From NCBI RefSeq assembly GCF_001187865.1, contig NZ_LGIT01000009.1, forward strand, positions 62,001 through 126,000: 64,000 nucleotides of DNA, written 5' to 3'. Source of the DNA: Klebsiella sp. RIT-PI-d. GTDB taxonomy: Bacteria; Pseudomonadota; Gammaproteobacteria; Enterobacterales; Enterobacteriaceae. Below are positions 24,881 through 33,920 of this stretch, piece by piece; the first letter of the stretch is position 1; every line of letters begins with the position of its first letter. The notes under the pieces are model-generated. The model saw nothing but the letters and a program-made list of their open reading frames with translations. It did no database searches and had not been told where the DNA came from. The position numbers and the translations under genes were made by a program.

Positions 24881-25699
24881 TTACTGTGCTTCGATAGTGA
24901 ATGAACGTGGCTGCGGCGTTTTGGTTGAAGGACCAAACCAGACGTCATAAATTTTGGCGGCCTCGCCGTTTTTCTCCAGGTTAACCAGCTCATCGTTAAC
25001 CGCTTTCAGCAGCGCCGTTTCGCCTTTTTTAACGCCGACGCCGATCTCTTCTTTACTCAGCAGATCCGGCAGGATCTTAAACTTCGCTTTGTCGGGCGCT
25101 TCTGCCAGCAGGCCTGCCAGAATGGTGCTGTCCTGAGTGATGGCCTGCACATTACCGTTGCGCAGCGCAGTTAGCGCCAGCGGAATGTCGTCATAAGACA
25201 GCACCCGCGCCTGCGGATAACGCTGGTGCAGCGCCTGTTCGCCGGTGGTGCCTTTTACGGCACCAATGCGTGCGCGGCTGTACTCGTCGAGCTTGTCCGC
25301 AGACGATGACGGCACGAGGAATTGCTGGCCGGTGACGAAATAGGGCGTTGAGAAATCTACTACCTGAGCACGTTCCGGGGTAATCGTAATATCCGCCACG
25401 ATCAAATCCGCTTTACCGGATTGCAGCAGCGGAATACGGTTTGCCGGGTTAGTGGCTACCAGCTCCAGCTTCACGCCGAGCGCTTTAGCCAGCGCTTTAG
25501 CAAAATCCACGTCATAACCTACGATGTCATGGCTTTTAGGATCGACGGAGCCAAACGGCGGGTTAGCGTCGAAGGTGGCGACTTTCACCACGCCTGCGGC
25601 TTTAATATCCGCCAGTTGATCGGCGTGCGCTGCTGTACCGAGCGTCAGCAATCCTGTTGCCAGGACCAGCGTTTTCAATGCATTTCGTTTATCTGCCAT
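24881..25699 (-). CDS. Amino-acid ABC transporter periplasmic binding protein
   Basis: A 272-residue family 3 solute-binding protein. A signal peptide ends at TAAHA before DQLADIKAAGVVKVATFDANPPFG. Ligand-site motifs include GYDVDFAKALAKALGVKLELV, NRIPLLQSGKADLIVADITITPER and IGAVKGTTGEQ. It delivers a polar amino acid, probably glutamate/aspartate-like, to the permease pair. It is the first gene of a leftward operon: binding protein, ATPase, permease, permease. The exact ligand is not decided by the sequence. Confidence 0.88.
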   Translation of the reverse strand: MADKRNALKTLVLATGLLTLGTAAHADQLADIKAAGVVKVATFDANPPFGSVDPKSHDIVGYDVDFAKALAKALGVKLELVATNPANRIPLLQSGKADLIVADITITPERAQVVDFSTPYFVTGQQFLVPSSSADKLDEYSRARIGAVKGTTGEQALHQRYPQARVLSYDDIPLALTALRNGNVQAITQDSTILAGLLAEAPDKAKFKILPDLLSKEEIGVGVKKGETALLKAVNDELVNLEKNGEAAKIYDVWFGPSTKTPQPRSFTIEAQ

Positions 25700-26080
25700 A
25701 GATTCCTCTGCGTACTCTGTTTTTATTTTCTGTCGCTACGCTCCCACAATGTCTTACCGACGACAAAGAAGAAAAAGTGCTTATTTATGTCAGAAAAACT
25801 ATAAGTAAATACGATGTTATTATCAGGTAAATTGAATGAGTGCAGGTATACTCGCTGATGGAAGATTCAGCGCCTGTATCCAGGCCATTAGCAGTATGTT
25901 AGTCGCATCAATGTGAGTGATTTCCTGCCCCCGAAAATCCTGTCTTAGCAAATAATAAATTTTGCTATACAAACATCGTTTCATGTATGTTTATGGCTAC
26001 CATATGGAAGTCTATACTGCTAAACTGCCATTCGCACCAGCGTTACGCCACAGATAAGAAGCATCGGATAAACAGATAAG
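25700..26080. other. Divergent promoter region between two amino-acid ABC operons
   Basis: About 380 AT-rich bases contain no gene. The left part must drive the leftward amino-acid importer and the right part the metNIQ-like operon. One clear inverted repeat is present at 25946-25967. I see no tandem AGACGTCT-type Met boxes. Confidence 0.4.
25946..25967. promoter_or_regulatory. Inverted repeat upstream of the metNIQ-like operon
   Basis: TAGCAAA and TTTGCTA form perfect 7-bp arms around an 8-base A/T spacer. A TATACA hexamer starts within the right arm, so a bound protein would overlap a likely -10 element. The cognate regulator is unknown. Confidence 0.4.
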
Positions 26081-27103
26081 ATGATCCTACTCAGAAATAT
26101 TTCGAAGATTTTTGACCACGGTAAGACCCCGGTTGTCGCCGTGGATAACGTAGATTTAACGATCGAACAAGGGCAGATTTACGGCATTATTGGCTACAGC
26201 GGCGCGGGTAAAAGTACGCTGATCCGACTGTTAAACGGGCTGGAAAAACCGAGCACTGGCAGCGTGACCATTAATGGCCATGAGATCTCTTTGGCAAAAG
26301 GCGAGGCGCTGCGTCAGGCTCGATTGAAGATCAGCATGGTGTTTCAGCACTTTAATCTGCTGTGGTCACGTACCGTGCGAGAGAATATTGCTTTTTCAAT
26401 GCAGATCGCCGGGGCGCCAAAAGCACAAATTCGTGCACGGGTTGCCGAGCTGATTGAATTGGTGGGGTTAAACGGGCGCGAAGATGCCTATCCTTCACAA
26501 CTTAGCGGTGGGCAGAAACAGCGCGTCGGCATTGCCCGTGCGTTAGCCAATAGCCCGGACGTACTATTGTGTGATGAGGCAACGTCGGCCCTTGATCCGC
26601 AAACTACCGATCAGATCCTTGATTTGCTGCTGGATATTAATCGTCGCTTTAAGTTGACGATCGTCCTGATCACCCATGAAATGCACGTGGTGAGAAAGAT
26701 CTGCGATCGGGTCGCGGTAATGGAAAATGGCCGGGTGGTCGAAGAGGGCGAGGTACTGAGCGTGTTTACGCGTCCGCAGCAGCCGATCACCCGTCAGTTT
26801 GTGCGCCAGGTAAGCCAGTACAAAGAAGAAGAAGCATTCAACCCGGAACTGACCAGCGATCTGGCGGGAGCGGTAATTAAATTAACGTTTACCGGGCAAA
26901 GTACCCATCAGCCAGTCGTGGGAGAACTGACGCTGCGCTACGGGCTGCCGTTTAATATTCTGCACGGCAAGATGTCTCAGACGGCTCACGGCGTATTTGG
27001 ACAATTATGGCTCCACGTTATTGCAAACCAGGATCAGCTCAATAATATCCTCGCGGATTTGCAGCACAGCGATATTGAATGCGAGGTAATTAAACATGCT
27101 TGA
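26081..27103 (+). CDS. MetN-type ABC transporter ATP-binding protein
   Basis: A 340-residue ATPase of the methionine-uptake family. Walker A is GYSGAGKST, the signature LSGGQKQRVGIARAL, Walker B VLLCDEATSALD, and the switch is LITHEMHVVRKICD. A C-terminal NIL/ACT-type domain (about residues 265-335, VIKLTFTGQSTHQPVVGEL onward) is present; in MetN it senses methionine and trans-inhibits transport. The housekeeping metNIQ of enterobacteria lies elsewhere, so this is a second, related importer that may carry methionine or another sulfur or D-amino acid. It overlaps the permease gene by 8 nt. Confidence 0.88.
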   Translation: MILLRNISKIFDHGKTPVVAVDNVDLTIEQGQIYGIIGYSGAGKSTLIRLLNGLEKPSTGSVTINGHEISLAKGEALRQARLKISMVFQHFNLLWSRTVRENIAFSMQIAGAPKAQIRARVAELIELVGLNGREDAYPSQLSGGQKQRVGIARALANSPDVLLCDEATSALDPQTTDQILDLLLDINRRFKLTIVLITHEMHVVRKICDRVAVMENGRVVEEGEVLSVFTRPQQPITRQFVRQVSQYKEEEAFNPELTSDLAGAVIKLTFTGQSTHQPVVGELTLRYGLPFNILHGKMSQTAHGVFGQLWLHVIANQDQLNNILADLQHSDIECEVIKHA

Positions 27104-27764
27104 TCAACTGTTACCCCATCTGAAGTGGGAGCAATTATGGGCCGCCACGCAGGAAACGCTGTACATGACGGCCATTTCTGGCGTCGCAACTTTTGTGCTG
27201 GGAATTATGCTTGGGCTGGCGCTGTTCCTGACGGCGCGCGGCGGGCTGTTTCAGAATCGGGCGCTGTACAGCGTGATTTCGATTATCGTGAACGTGTTCC
27301 GCTCTATTCCGTTCATTATCCTGATCGTACTGCTGATCCCATTCACCAAAACAATTGTCGGCACGATCCTCGGCGCAAATGCGGCATTACCTGCGCTGAT
27401 TGTCGGCGCCGCGCCGTTCTACGCGCGGCTGGTAGAGATTGCCCTGCGTGAAGTCGATAAAGGTGTGATTGAAGCGACGCGCTCAATGGGCGCACGCCTG
27501 AGTACGTTAATTTTTCGGGTTTTACTGCCTGAATCCTCTCCAGCCCTGGTGTCGGGGATTACGGTGACACTGATTGCGCTGGTGAGCTACAGCGCAATGG
27601 CCGGAGTGATTGGCGCAGGTGGATTGGGAAATCTTGCTTATCTGGAAGGATTCCAGCGCAACCATAGCGACGTCACGCTGGTGGCGACGGTGACCATTTT
27701 GATCGTCGTCTTCATCATCCAGTTCTGCGGCGACGTTATTACCTCTCTGTTAGACAAACGCTAA
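27096..27764 (+). CDS. MetI-type ABC transporter permease
   Basis: A 222-residue, five-helix permease of the MetI family. VNVFRSIPFIILIVLLIPFT is the conserved early segment, the coupling loop is ALREVDKGVIEATRSMGAR, and SYSAMAGVIGAGGLGNLAY is typical. It dimerises as the membrane channel with the upstream ATPase. It starts inside the ATPase gene and is followed after 19 bases by the binding protein, in the same order as metN-metI-metQ. Confidence 0.9.
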   Translation: MLDQLLPHLKWEQLWAATQETLYMTAISGVATFVLGIMLGLALFLTARGGLFQNRALYSVISIIVNVFRSIPFIILIVLLIPFTKTIVGTILGANAALPALIVGAAPFYARLVEIALREVDKGVIEATRSMGARLSTLIFRVLLPESSPALVSGITVTLIALVSYSAMAGVIGAGGLGNLAYLEGFQRNHSDVTLVATVTILIVVFIIQFCGDVITSLLDKR

Positions 27765-27783
27765 TAATACGGAAACCAACATC

Positions 27784-28596
27784 ATGACTAAAACACTGAC
27801 ATTGATCGCCGCAGCAACCTTAAGCGCCTTTAGCTTCGCATCATGGGCAGATACGCTGACCGTGGGCGCATCTAACGTACCGCACGCTGAAATTCTGGAG
27901 CAGGCTAAACCTATTCTGGCGAAAGAGGGTATCGATCTGGAAATTAAACCCTTCCAGGATTACATCCTGCCAAATACGGCGCTGGCCAGCGGTGATATCG
28001 ACGCTAACTATTTCCAGCATATTCCCTATTTGAACAGCGTACTGAAAGATCATGCCGGCGATAAGACCTTTGATTTCGTCAGCGCCGGGGCTATTCATAT
28101 TGAGCCGATCGGTATTTATTCTAAAAAATACAAGTCGCTGAAGGATTTGCCGCAGGGCGCAAAAGTGATTATGCGTGATGCGGTATCCGAAGAGGGTCGT
28201 ATTCTGACCATCTTCGAAAAAGAGGGCGTTATCAAATTGAAGCCGGGCATCGACAAAGTCAGCGCGCGTATCAGCGATATCGTGGAAAACCCGAAAAAGC
28301 TGAAGTTCCAGCCGAACGTCGAAGCCGCACTGCTGCCGCAGATGTATAACAATGATGAAGGTGATGCGGTAGTGATTAACGCCAACTACGCCATTGATGC
28401 TGGTCTGGACCCGGTTCACGATCCTATCGCGGTTGAAAGCGGTGAGAACAACCCGTACGCCAATATCATTACCGTGCATCGCGGCGACGAGAAGAAAAAA
28501 GATATTGTTGAGCTGGTGAAAGTGCTTCACTCGAAAGAAATTCAGGACTGGATCCGCACGAAATATAAAGGCGCGGTTATCCCGGTTAATAACTGA
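27784..28596 (+). CDS. MetQ/NlpA-family binding protein without a lipobox
   Basis: A 270-residue NlpA-family solute-binding protein. Typical motifs include VGASNVPHAEILEQAKPILAKEGIDLEI, DANYFQHIPYL and GDAVVINANYAIDAGLDP. E. coli MetQ and NlpA are lipoproteins; here the signal peptide ends SFASWADTLTVGAS with an A-x-A-like site and no cysteine, so the protein should be a soluble periplasmic receptor. It is the last gene of the metNIQ-like operon and is followed by a strong terminator. The ligand is probably methionine or a relative, not certain. Confidence 0.88.
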   Translation: MTKTLTLIAAATLSAFSFASWADTLTVGASNVPHAEILEQAKPILAKEGIDLEIKPFQDYILPNTALASGDIDANYFQHIPYLNSVLKDHAGDKTFDFVSAGAIHIEPIGIYSKKYKSLKDLPQGAKVIMRDAVSEEGRILTIFEKEGVIKLKPGIDKVSARISDIVENPKKLKFQPNVEAALLPQMYNNDEGDAVVINANYAIDAGLDPVHDPIAVESGENNPYANIITVHRGDEKKKDIVELVKVLHSKEIQDWIRTKYKGAVIPVNN

Positions 28597-28603
28597 TTAT
28601 GTT

Positions 28604-28645
28604 ATGCCATCCGCTCCTGGAGCGGATGGCATCTTGTTTCTCTTC
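28604..28645 (+). terminator. Intrinsic terminator of the metNIQ-like operon
   Basis: A 12-bp perfect stem (ATGCCATCCGCT with AGCGGATGGCAT) around a CCTGG loop is followed by CTTGTTTCTCTT. It begins 8 bases after the metQ-like stop. Confidence 0.85.
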
Positions 28646-28698
28646 CCGCTCATTTCAGGTCCGCGCAAGGCAAAGCCATCGCCGGACAATATCATTTC

Positions 28699-29676
28699 TT
28701 AGCGAGAGAGGATTTTCTTTTCCGCCAGATCAAGTGCAAAGTAGGTAAAGATCAGATCTGCACCCGCCCGTTTGATCGATCCTAAACTCTCCAGAATCAC
28801 TTTTTCTTCATCAATGGCTCCGGCCTGCGCCGCGAACTTAATCATCGCGTATTCGCCGCTTACCTGATATGCGCCCAGCGGTAAATCGGTACGCTCACGG
28901 ATATCGCGTAAAATATCAAGATAAGCACCAGCAGGTTTTACCATCAGACAATCTGCACCCTGTGCCTCATCCAGCAGCGATTCACGAATGGCTTCCCGGC
29001 GGTTCATCGGGTTCATCTGATACGTTTTACGATCGCCTTTAAGCGCGGTTCCTGCCGCTTCACGGAAGGGACCATAAAAGGAAGACGCAAATTTGGTGGA
29101 GTAGGACATGATGGCGGTGTCATAGAAACCGGCGGCGTCCAGCGCCTGGCGAATAGCCTGCACTTGCCCATCCATGGCCGCAGATGGAGCGATAAAATCC
29201 GCACCTGCGGCGGCAGCAATGACAGCCTGCTTACCAAGATTGGCAAGGGTCGCGTCATTATCTACACCGCTATCGCACAGCACGCCACAATGACCATGCG
29301 AGGTGTATTCGCAGAAACAGGTATCGGACATGACGATCATTTCCGGGACAGCCTCTTTACAAATACGTGACATGCGGGCAACCAGCCCGTCTTCCTTCCA
29401 GGCATCGCTACCGGTGGCATCGGTATGATGAGAAATCCCAAAAGTCATTATCGAGCGGATGCCAGCATTAGCAATACGCTCGATTTCGCGGGCAAGATGC
29501 TTCTCCGGAATGCGCATCACGCCCGGCATCGCGTCGATAGCCTTAAACTCATCGAGCTCTTCTTCAACAAAGATAGGCAATACCAGGTCATTCAGACTCA
29601 GCGTTGTCTCTTCAAACATTGCGCGCAGCGCGGGAGACTTGCGCAGGCGACGAGGGCGGGTGATTAAATCGGTCAT
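28699..29676 (-). CDS. hemB: Delta-aminolevulinic acid dehydratase (porphobilinogen synthase)
   Basis: A 325-residue cytosolic enzyme joining two 5-aminolevulinate molecules to porphobilinogen in haem synthesis. The zinc-binding cysteines are visible in [14 protein letters not shown], and the two active-site lysines in [13 protein letters not shown] and [13 protein letters not shown]. The sequence is nearly that of E. coli HemB (324 residues). In E. coli K-12 hemB lies next to tauABCD; here the metNIQ-like operon occupies that side, marking the left edge of the shared backbone. Confidence 0.97.
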   Translation of the reverse strand: MTDLITRPRRLRKSPALRAMFEETTLSLNDLVLPIFVEEELDEFKAIDAMPGVMRIPEKHLAREIERIANAGIRSIMTFGISHHTDATGSDAWKEDGLVARMSRICKEAVPEMIVMSDTCFCEYTSHGHCGVLCDSGVDNDATLANLGKQAVIAAAAGADFIAPSAAMDGQVQAIRQALDAAGFYDTAIMSYSTKFASSFYGPFREAAGTALKGDRKTYQMNPMNRREAIRESLLDEAQGADCLMVKPAGAYLDILRDIRERTDLPLGAYQVSGEYAMIKFAAQAGAIDEEKVILESLGSIKRAGADLIFTYFALDLAEKKILSR

Positions 29677-30255
29677 GTTGTGCCTGATGTTGGTAAAATA
29701 TAACGTTATTGTACCTTAGTTATCACGTAGATGTTTTACCAAAGTTGTCTTTTAGCGACGTCGCGAGTGGAATAGGCCATAAATACCATAGTGCGAATAA
29801 AGCGCGTTTTTTGATAAATATGATAAATATAATTATCATGGTTTGTAATGTTTATATTATGTATTAAAGAAATAATTAATGAAAATAAAAGCAACGTTTC
29901 TTGTGGCTGTTTAAGCGCGAGAGTACATCCGTGTGAAACCATACCGATGAATTATATATTATGTGAATGCATTTTTTTAATTTAAAGGAGGTTGTGGGCG
30001 AAGATTACAGGGTTTTATTGCTAACCTCATGTTTACAATGATTTTTTTAATGTGTTTGTTGATTCATTAAATTCTGAATTATTTTGTTTTTGTATATATG
30101 AAACGATGCTTGTCCGTTTCGGGACTTTGCGTAAAGATTAATTGAACCTTCTCCCTCTAAACACGCATAATTCAGTGCGCAATATAATATTACTTATTTT
30201 GATTGCATTGGTAATTGATGGATCAACTAGATACGTCCCTGAGGAGGGATGACAA
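29677..30255. other. Long AT-rich gap between hemB and the autotransporter
   Basis: About 580 bases without a recognisable gene contain the hemB promoter on the left and the autotransporter promoter on the right. The stretch is very AT-rich, with many TTTAA and ATAAT steps, as is usual for H-NS-bound surface-adhesin loci. One inverted repeat at 29821-29838 stands out. No RNA gene is evident. Confidence 0.5.
29821..29838. promoter_or_regulatory. Inverted repeat in the hemB/autotransporter gap
   Basis: TGATAA and TTATCA arms flank a 6-base A/T spacer. It recalls a Fur site, but the spacing is 3 bases too wide for the 7-1-7 consensus. In such AT-rich DNA it may be chance. Confidence 0.2.
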
Positions 30256-33195
30256 ATGCAAACCTGGAAAAAGAAACTGGTAGTATCTCAATTAGCATTG
30301 GCCTGCACTTTGGCAATCGCTTCTCAGGCAAATGCGGCCACTTATGATATGTTTGGTTATCATGATGATGTTCAGACGCAATATGACTGGATCAACACCA
30401 ACACAGATACTGACTATCTGACCTACAGCGGTTATGTCTACAACACCACATCGGATAACAGCAATTATCTCGACGCGACATTCAATAATGATACCGTAAA
30501 CGGTGTTATCTCTACCCGGTATCTGAATGACGATTATACAACGGATACTAATACATTAAATGTAACCAATTCCACTATTCATGGAATGATTACATCGGCT
30601 CCGGTAGGTTCAGAGAACTTTACTTTTCCTGGCTATAACGACGCAGACTATACCACCCATAACTGGGTAGACGGTGATGTCTTCACGCTGAATGTCGATC
30701 GCTCAATCATTGATGATGACTTCGAAGCGTTTTATTTTACCGATAACTATCTGGACAGCGATGGTGTAACCACTAATACCGATTATGACCAGTTAAATAC
30801 CGCCGGTCTGGGCGTTGCCGTTACATTAGGCGTTGAAAGCAACGTCAATGTGACCAATAACTCGCACGTCGCAGGAATTGCATTAGTTCAGACTGATGGC
30901 AGCTATGCGAACGATACCTACGTTAATGGCGATCATCAGTGGGATAACAACGTTAACGTTGAAAACTCTACCGTCACATCTGGCTCTCTGTCCTGGAACG
31001 AAGGTGACAACAGCAATAGCCATTTCGGTAATTCTGCAGAACCGAGTGATTATTCTGGTACTGCCAGCTCCCATGGCTTTAGCGATGATACAGCATTAGC
31101 CTTTATTGATGATGCAACGTCTGATTATCGTATGGTCAACACTGCGACGTTTACTAACTCAGAATTGCTCGGTGACGTTTATGTCCAGAGCACCTTCAAT
31201 AATAACTTCGATCCGACGAAACACCTGGTCGACGGCACGACAGATACCTGGACTCACGGTGGCTGGGCGGCTGACGATCAAAACGTTGATCGCCTGACTC
31301 TGACGCTGAACAACAGCAAATGGGTTGGCGCTGCTTACAATAATTATCAGCAAGTTGCCTCTGAAAATTTCATCGATGTAGCGGCAAACAGCCTCGACCC
31401 TTATGCCTCTTATTCTTATGATTCATGGGGCCGTACGGATAACGCCAACATCTTCCAGAGCGGCATTTTCGACGTTGTACTTAACAACGGCTCTGAGTGG
31501 GATACCACCAAAGATTCGCTGATCGATTCACTGGCTATCAACAGTGGTTCGCAGGTCAATGTAGCAGATGGCTCGATGCTGACCTCTGACAGCATCATCC
31601 TGAAAGACGGTTCTGCCCTGAACATTAGCGAAGATGGTGCTGTTAGCACAGATAACCTGACCATTGACTCATACAGTACGGTAACGCTGTCTGACGAGGT
31701 TAGCGCGGCGGCCGGTACTGATAATACAGCGCTGTACACCAACCATATCACCGTGACCAACGGGGGTATGTTGGATGTGCAAACCAGCAATACCGGCGCT
31801 TCCAGCCTGTTTGAAACTGACACGCTGAACCTGACCAGTGCTGACGTTGTTCACCGCAATGACGATGTTAACTCTGGGGTGTTCAACATCCATAGCAATG
31901 ACTATGTGCTGAATGCTGACCTGGTGAACAATCGTACTAACGATAAAACTCAGGCTAACTATGGTTACGGTACTATCGCGATGAACTCCGATGGCCACCT
32001 GACCATTAACGGTAACGGTAACCTCAACACCAACAACGATGAAGTTGATGGCACTGACAATGTTTATGCGGGTAGTGGTGACAACGTTGTAGCCGCAACC
32101 GGTAATTACAAAGTGCGTATCGACGATGCGACTGGTGCTGGCGCTATTGCTGACTACAAAGGTAAGCAGATTATCTATGTTGACGATGTAAACACCGATG
32201 CGACCTTTAGCGCGGCTAACAAAGCTGACCTGGGTGCTTACACCTATCAGGCACAGCAAGAAGGCAATACGGTTGTACTGCGCCAGATGGAGCTGACCGA
32301 CTACGCGAACATGGCGCTGAGCATTCCCTCTGCAAATACCAATATCTGGAATCTGCAACAGGATACTCTGTCCGATCGTCTGACCACTGCACGTCATGGT
32401 TTTGCAGACAACGGTGGCGCATGGGTTAGCTACTTCGGCGGTAGCTTCGAGGGTGATAACGGTACTATCAACTACGATCAGGACGTTAACGGCATCATGG
32501 TCGGTATTGATACCAAAGTTGACGGCAACAATGCTAAGTGGATCGTCGGTGCGGCCGCAGCCTTCGCAAAAGGTGACATGAGCGACCGTACTGGCCAGGT
32601 GGATCAAGACAGTCAGTCTGCTTATCTCTACTCTTCTTCTCGCTTCGCGAACGACGTTTTTATCGATGGCAACCTGAACTACAGCCGTTTCGATAACGAT
32701 CTGACGGCAAACATGAGCAATGGTGCCTATGTTGATGGCAACACTACCGCTGATGCATGGGGCTTTGGTCTGAAACTGGGTTACGACTGGAAACTTAACG
32801 AATCTGGCTACGCCACCCCTTACGCCAGCATCAACGGTCTGTTCCAGTCCGGCGACAGCTATCGTCTGAGCAATGACGCGAATATCGGCGGTCAGGATTA
32901 CGATAGCCTGCGTTATGAAGCGGGTATTGATACTGGCTATACCTTCAACTATGGCAACCAGGCTCTGACGCCGTACTTCAAACTGGCCTACGTATACGAC
33001 GACTCCGACAACGATTCCGATGTCAATGGTGATAACATCGATAACGGCGTTAAAGGCTCTGCGGTACGGGTTGGTCTGGGGAGCCAGTTCAGCTTCACTA
33101 AGAACTTTAGTGCTAACACCGGTGTTACCTATGTAGGCGGCGGCGATGTTGATCAGGATTGGGCAGCAAATGCAGGTGTTAAATACACCTGGTAA
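30256..33195 (+). CDS. Type V autotransporter adhesin (AIDA-like), Asp/Asn-rich
   Basis: A 979-residue autotransporter. The signal peptide (MQTWKKKLVVSQLALACTLAIASQANA) is followed by a passenger of about 650 residues that is strikingly rich in Asp, Asn, Thr and Ser and has no cysteine. A beta-helix region with repeated short strands runs through about residues 400-620 (SLAINSGSQVNVADGSML; LNISEDGAVSTDNLTI). The C-terminal 12-stranded barrel begins near GGAWVSYFGG and ends NAGVKYTW with the aromatic terminal residue needed for Bam recognition. E. coli strains carry an autotransporter (UpaH/YaiT) at this hemB locus, broken in K-12. This shorter protein is intact. The start follows GAGGAGGG. 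The likely role is adhesion or aggregation. Confidence 0.88.
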   Translation: MQTWKKKLVVSQLALACTLAIASQANAATYDMFGYHDDVQTQYDWINTNTDTDYLTYSGYVYNTTSDNSNYLDATFNNDTVNGVISTRYLNDDYTTDTNTLNVTNSTIHGMITSAPVGSENFTFPGYNDADYTTHNWVDGDVFTLNVDRSIIDDDFEAFYFTDNYLDSDGVTTNTDYDQLNTAGLGVAVTLGVESNVNVTNNSHVAGIALVQTDGSYANDTYVNGDHQWDNNVNVENSTVTSGSLSWNEGDNSNSHFGNSAEPSDYSGTASSHGFSDDTALAFIDDATSDYRMVNTATFTNSELLGDVYVQSTFNNNFDPTKHLVDGTTDTWTHGGWAADDQNVDRLTLTLNNSKWVGAAYNNYQQVASENFIDVAANSLDPYASYSYDSWGRTDNANIFQSGIFDVVLNNGSEWDTTKDSLIDSLAINSGSQVNVADGSMLTSDSIILKDGSALNISEDGAVSTDNLTIDSYSTVTLSDEVSAAAGTDNTALYTNHITVTNGGMLDVQTSNTGASSLFETDTLNLTSADVVHRNDDVNSGVFNIHSNDYVLNADLVNNRTNDKTQANYGYGTIAMNSDGHLTINGNGNLNTNNDEVDGTDNVYAGSGDNVVAATGNYKVRIDDATGAGAIADYKGKQIIYVDDVNTDATFSAANKADLGAYTYQAQQEGNTVVLRQMELTDYANMALSIPSANTNIWNLQQDTLSDRLTTARHGFADNGGAWVSYFGGSFEGDNGTINYDQDVNGIMVGIDTKVDGNNAKWIVGAAAAFAKGDMSDRTGQVDQDSQSAYLYSSSRFANDVFIDGNLNYSRFDNDLTANMSNGAYVDGNTTADAWGFGLKLGYDWKLNESGYATPYASINGLFQSGDSYRLSNDANIGGQDYDSLRYEAGIDTGYTFNYGNQALTPYFKLAYVYDDSDNDSDVNGDNIDNGVKGSAVRVGLGSQFSFTKNFSANTGVTYVGGGDVDQDWAANAGVKYTW

Positions 33196-33242
33196 TCGGG
33201 TGCTGAGGGGGAGTTAACGCTCCTGTTTTACTCTTTGTTTCA

Positions 33243-33272
33243 ATGCCTGTCATGGATATGACGGGCATTTTT
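33243..33272 (+). terminator. Intrinsic terminator of the autotransporter gene
   Basis: An 11-bp stem with one G-U pair (ATGCCTGTCAT with ATGACGGGCAT, GGAT loop) is followed by TTTT. It sits 47 bases after the autotransporter stop and just before iprA, which supports the downstream iprA start. Confidence 0.8.
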
Positions 33273-33290
33273 CGCAAGGAAAGCAGAGTA

Positions 33291-33917
33291 ATGACAAATC
33301 TGAATAAACCGCTTAACGAATTTAATGCGCTTGATAAACATCTATCATTATATGGTACTCGCTTCCACTGTTACGAAGGCGAATCTTTTCCTTTCCCGGA
33401 CTTCCAGTCCCAAAACAGCACCGTTGTTTTCCAGCAGGGTGTTATCTCTTTAAGCCGTAAGTCTAACGATATCATGCTCGGTTTCGCCAGTGCTCCATTC
33501 ATTGTTGGCCTGTCTGCTGACGCGATAAAAAATACTAACGACTACACTATCAGCACGGAAGGCGAGTGCTGTGGCTATTGTCTGCCGGCATCGAAAACGC
33601 TGACGCTAATAGAAGAAGGCGGCTTGTGGCGAGAGGCTTTCTACTGGCTTACCTGGCAGCATCGTATGCTGGAAATGCGCGATATGCGTCTTATCGGCAC
33701 CAGTAATTATAACCAGATACGCTCTACATTATTAACAATGGCGCAGTGGGACGAATCATTGCGCTTACGCACGGGCGTCATCAACTATATTCAACGATGT
33801 ACGGGCGTATCCCGATCGGTCATTGCCGAAGTGCTTTCAGCACTGCGACGCGGAGAGTACATTCAAATGCATAAAGGCAAACTGGTTGCGATTAACCGCT
33901 TGCCTTATGATTATTAA
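33291..33917 (+). CDS. iprA: Transcriptional regulator IprA (YaiV)
   Basis: A 208-residue homologue of E. coli YaiV/Salmonella IprA, a CRP/FNR-like regulator reported to affect hydrogen-peroxide resistance. The N-terminal sensory domain includes the cysteine cluster GECCGYCLP, and the C-terminal helix-turn-helix lies near TGVSRSVIAEVLSALRRGEYIQ. I start at 33291 (MTNLNKPLNE), after AAGGA, because the in-frame ATG at 33243 lies in a terminator stem. The stop is 3 bases from the convergent ampH end. The locus order matches E. coli. Confidence 0.9.
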   Translation: MTNLNKPLNEFNALDKHLSLYGTRFHCYEGESFPFPDFQSQNSTVVFQQGVISLSRKSNDIMLGFASAPFIVGLSADAIKNTNDYTISTEGECCGYCLPASKTLTLIEEGGLWREAFYWLTWQHRMLEMRDMRLIGTSNYNQIRSTLLTMAQWDESLRLRTGVINYIQRCTGVSRSVIAEVLSALRRGEYIQMHKGKLVAINRLPYDY

Positions 33918-33920
33918 GCG

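Noticed and set aside
25700-26080. MetJ operator before the MetNIQ-type operon
   Set aside because: No tandem AGACGTCT-like octamers are present; the nearest AAGTCTATACTGCT stretch is too weak.
29821-29838. Fur box upstream of the autotransporter
   Set aside because: The half-sites look right but the spacing is 3 bases too wide, and the AT-rich surroundings make chance likely. It is listed only as a low-confidence inverted repeat.
31669-32607. Long open frame antisense to the autotransporter gene (312 codons)
   Set aside because: The autotransporter has a clear signal peptide and barrel. The antisense frame has no recognisable domain and arises from the biased Asp/Asn/Thr codons.
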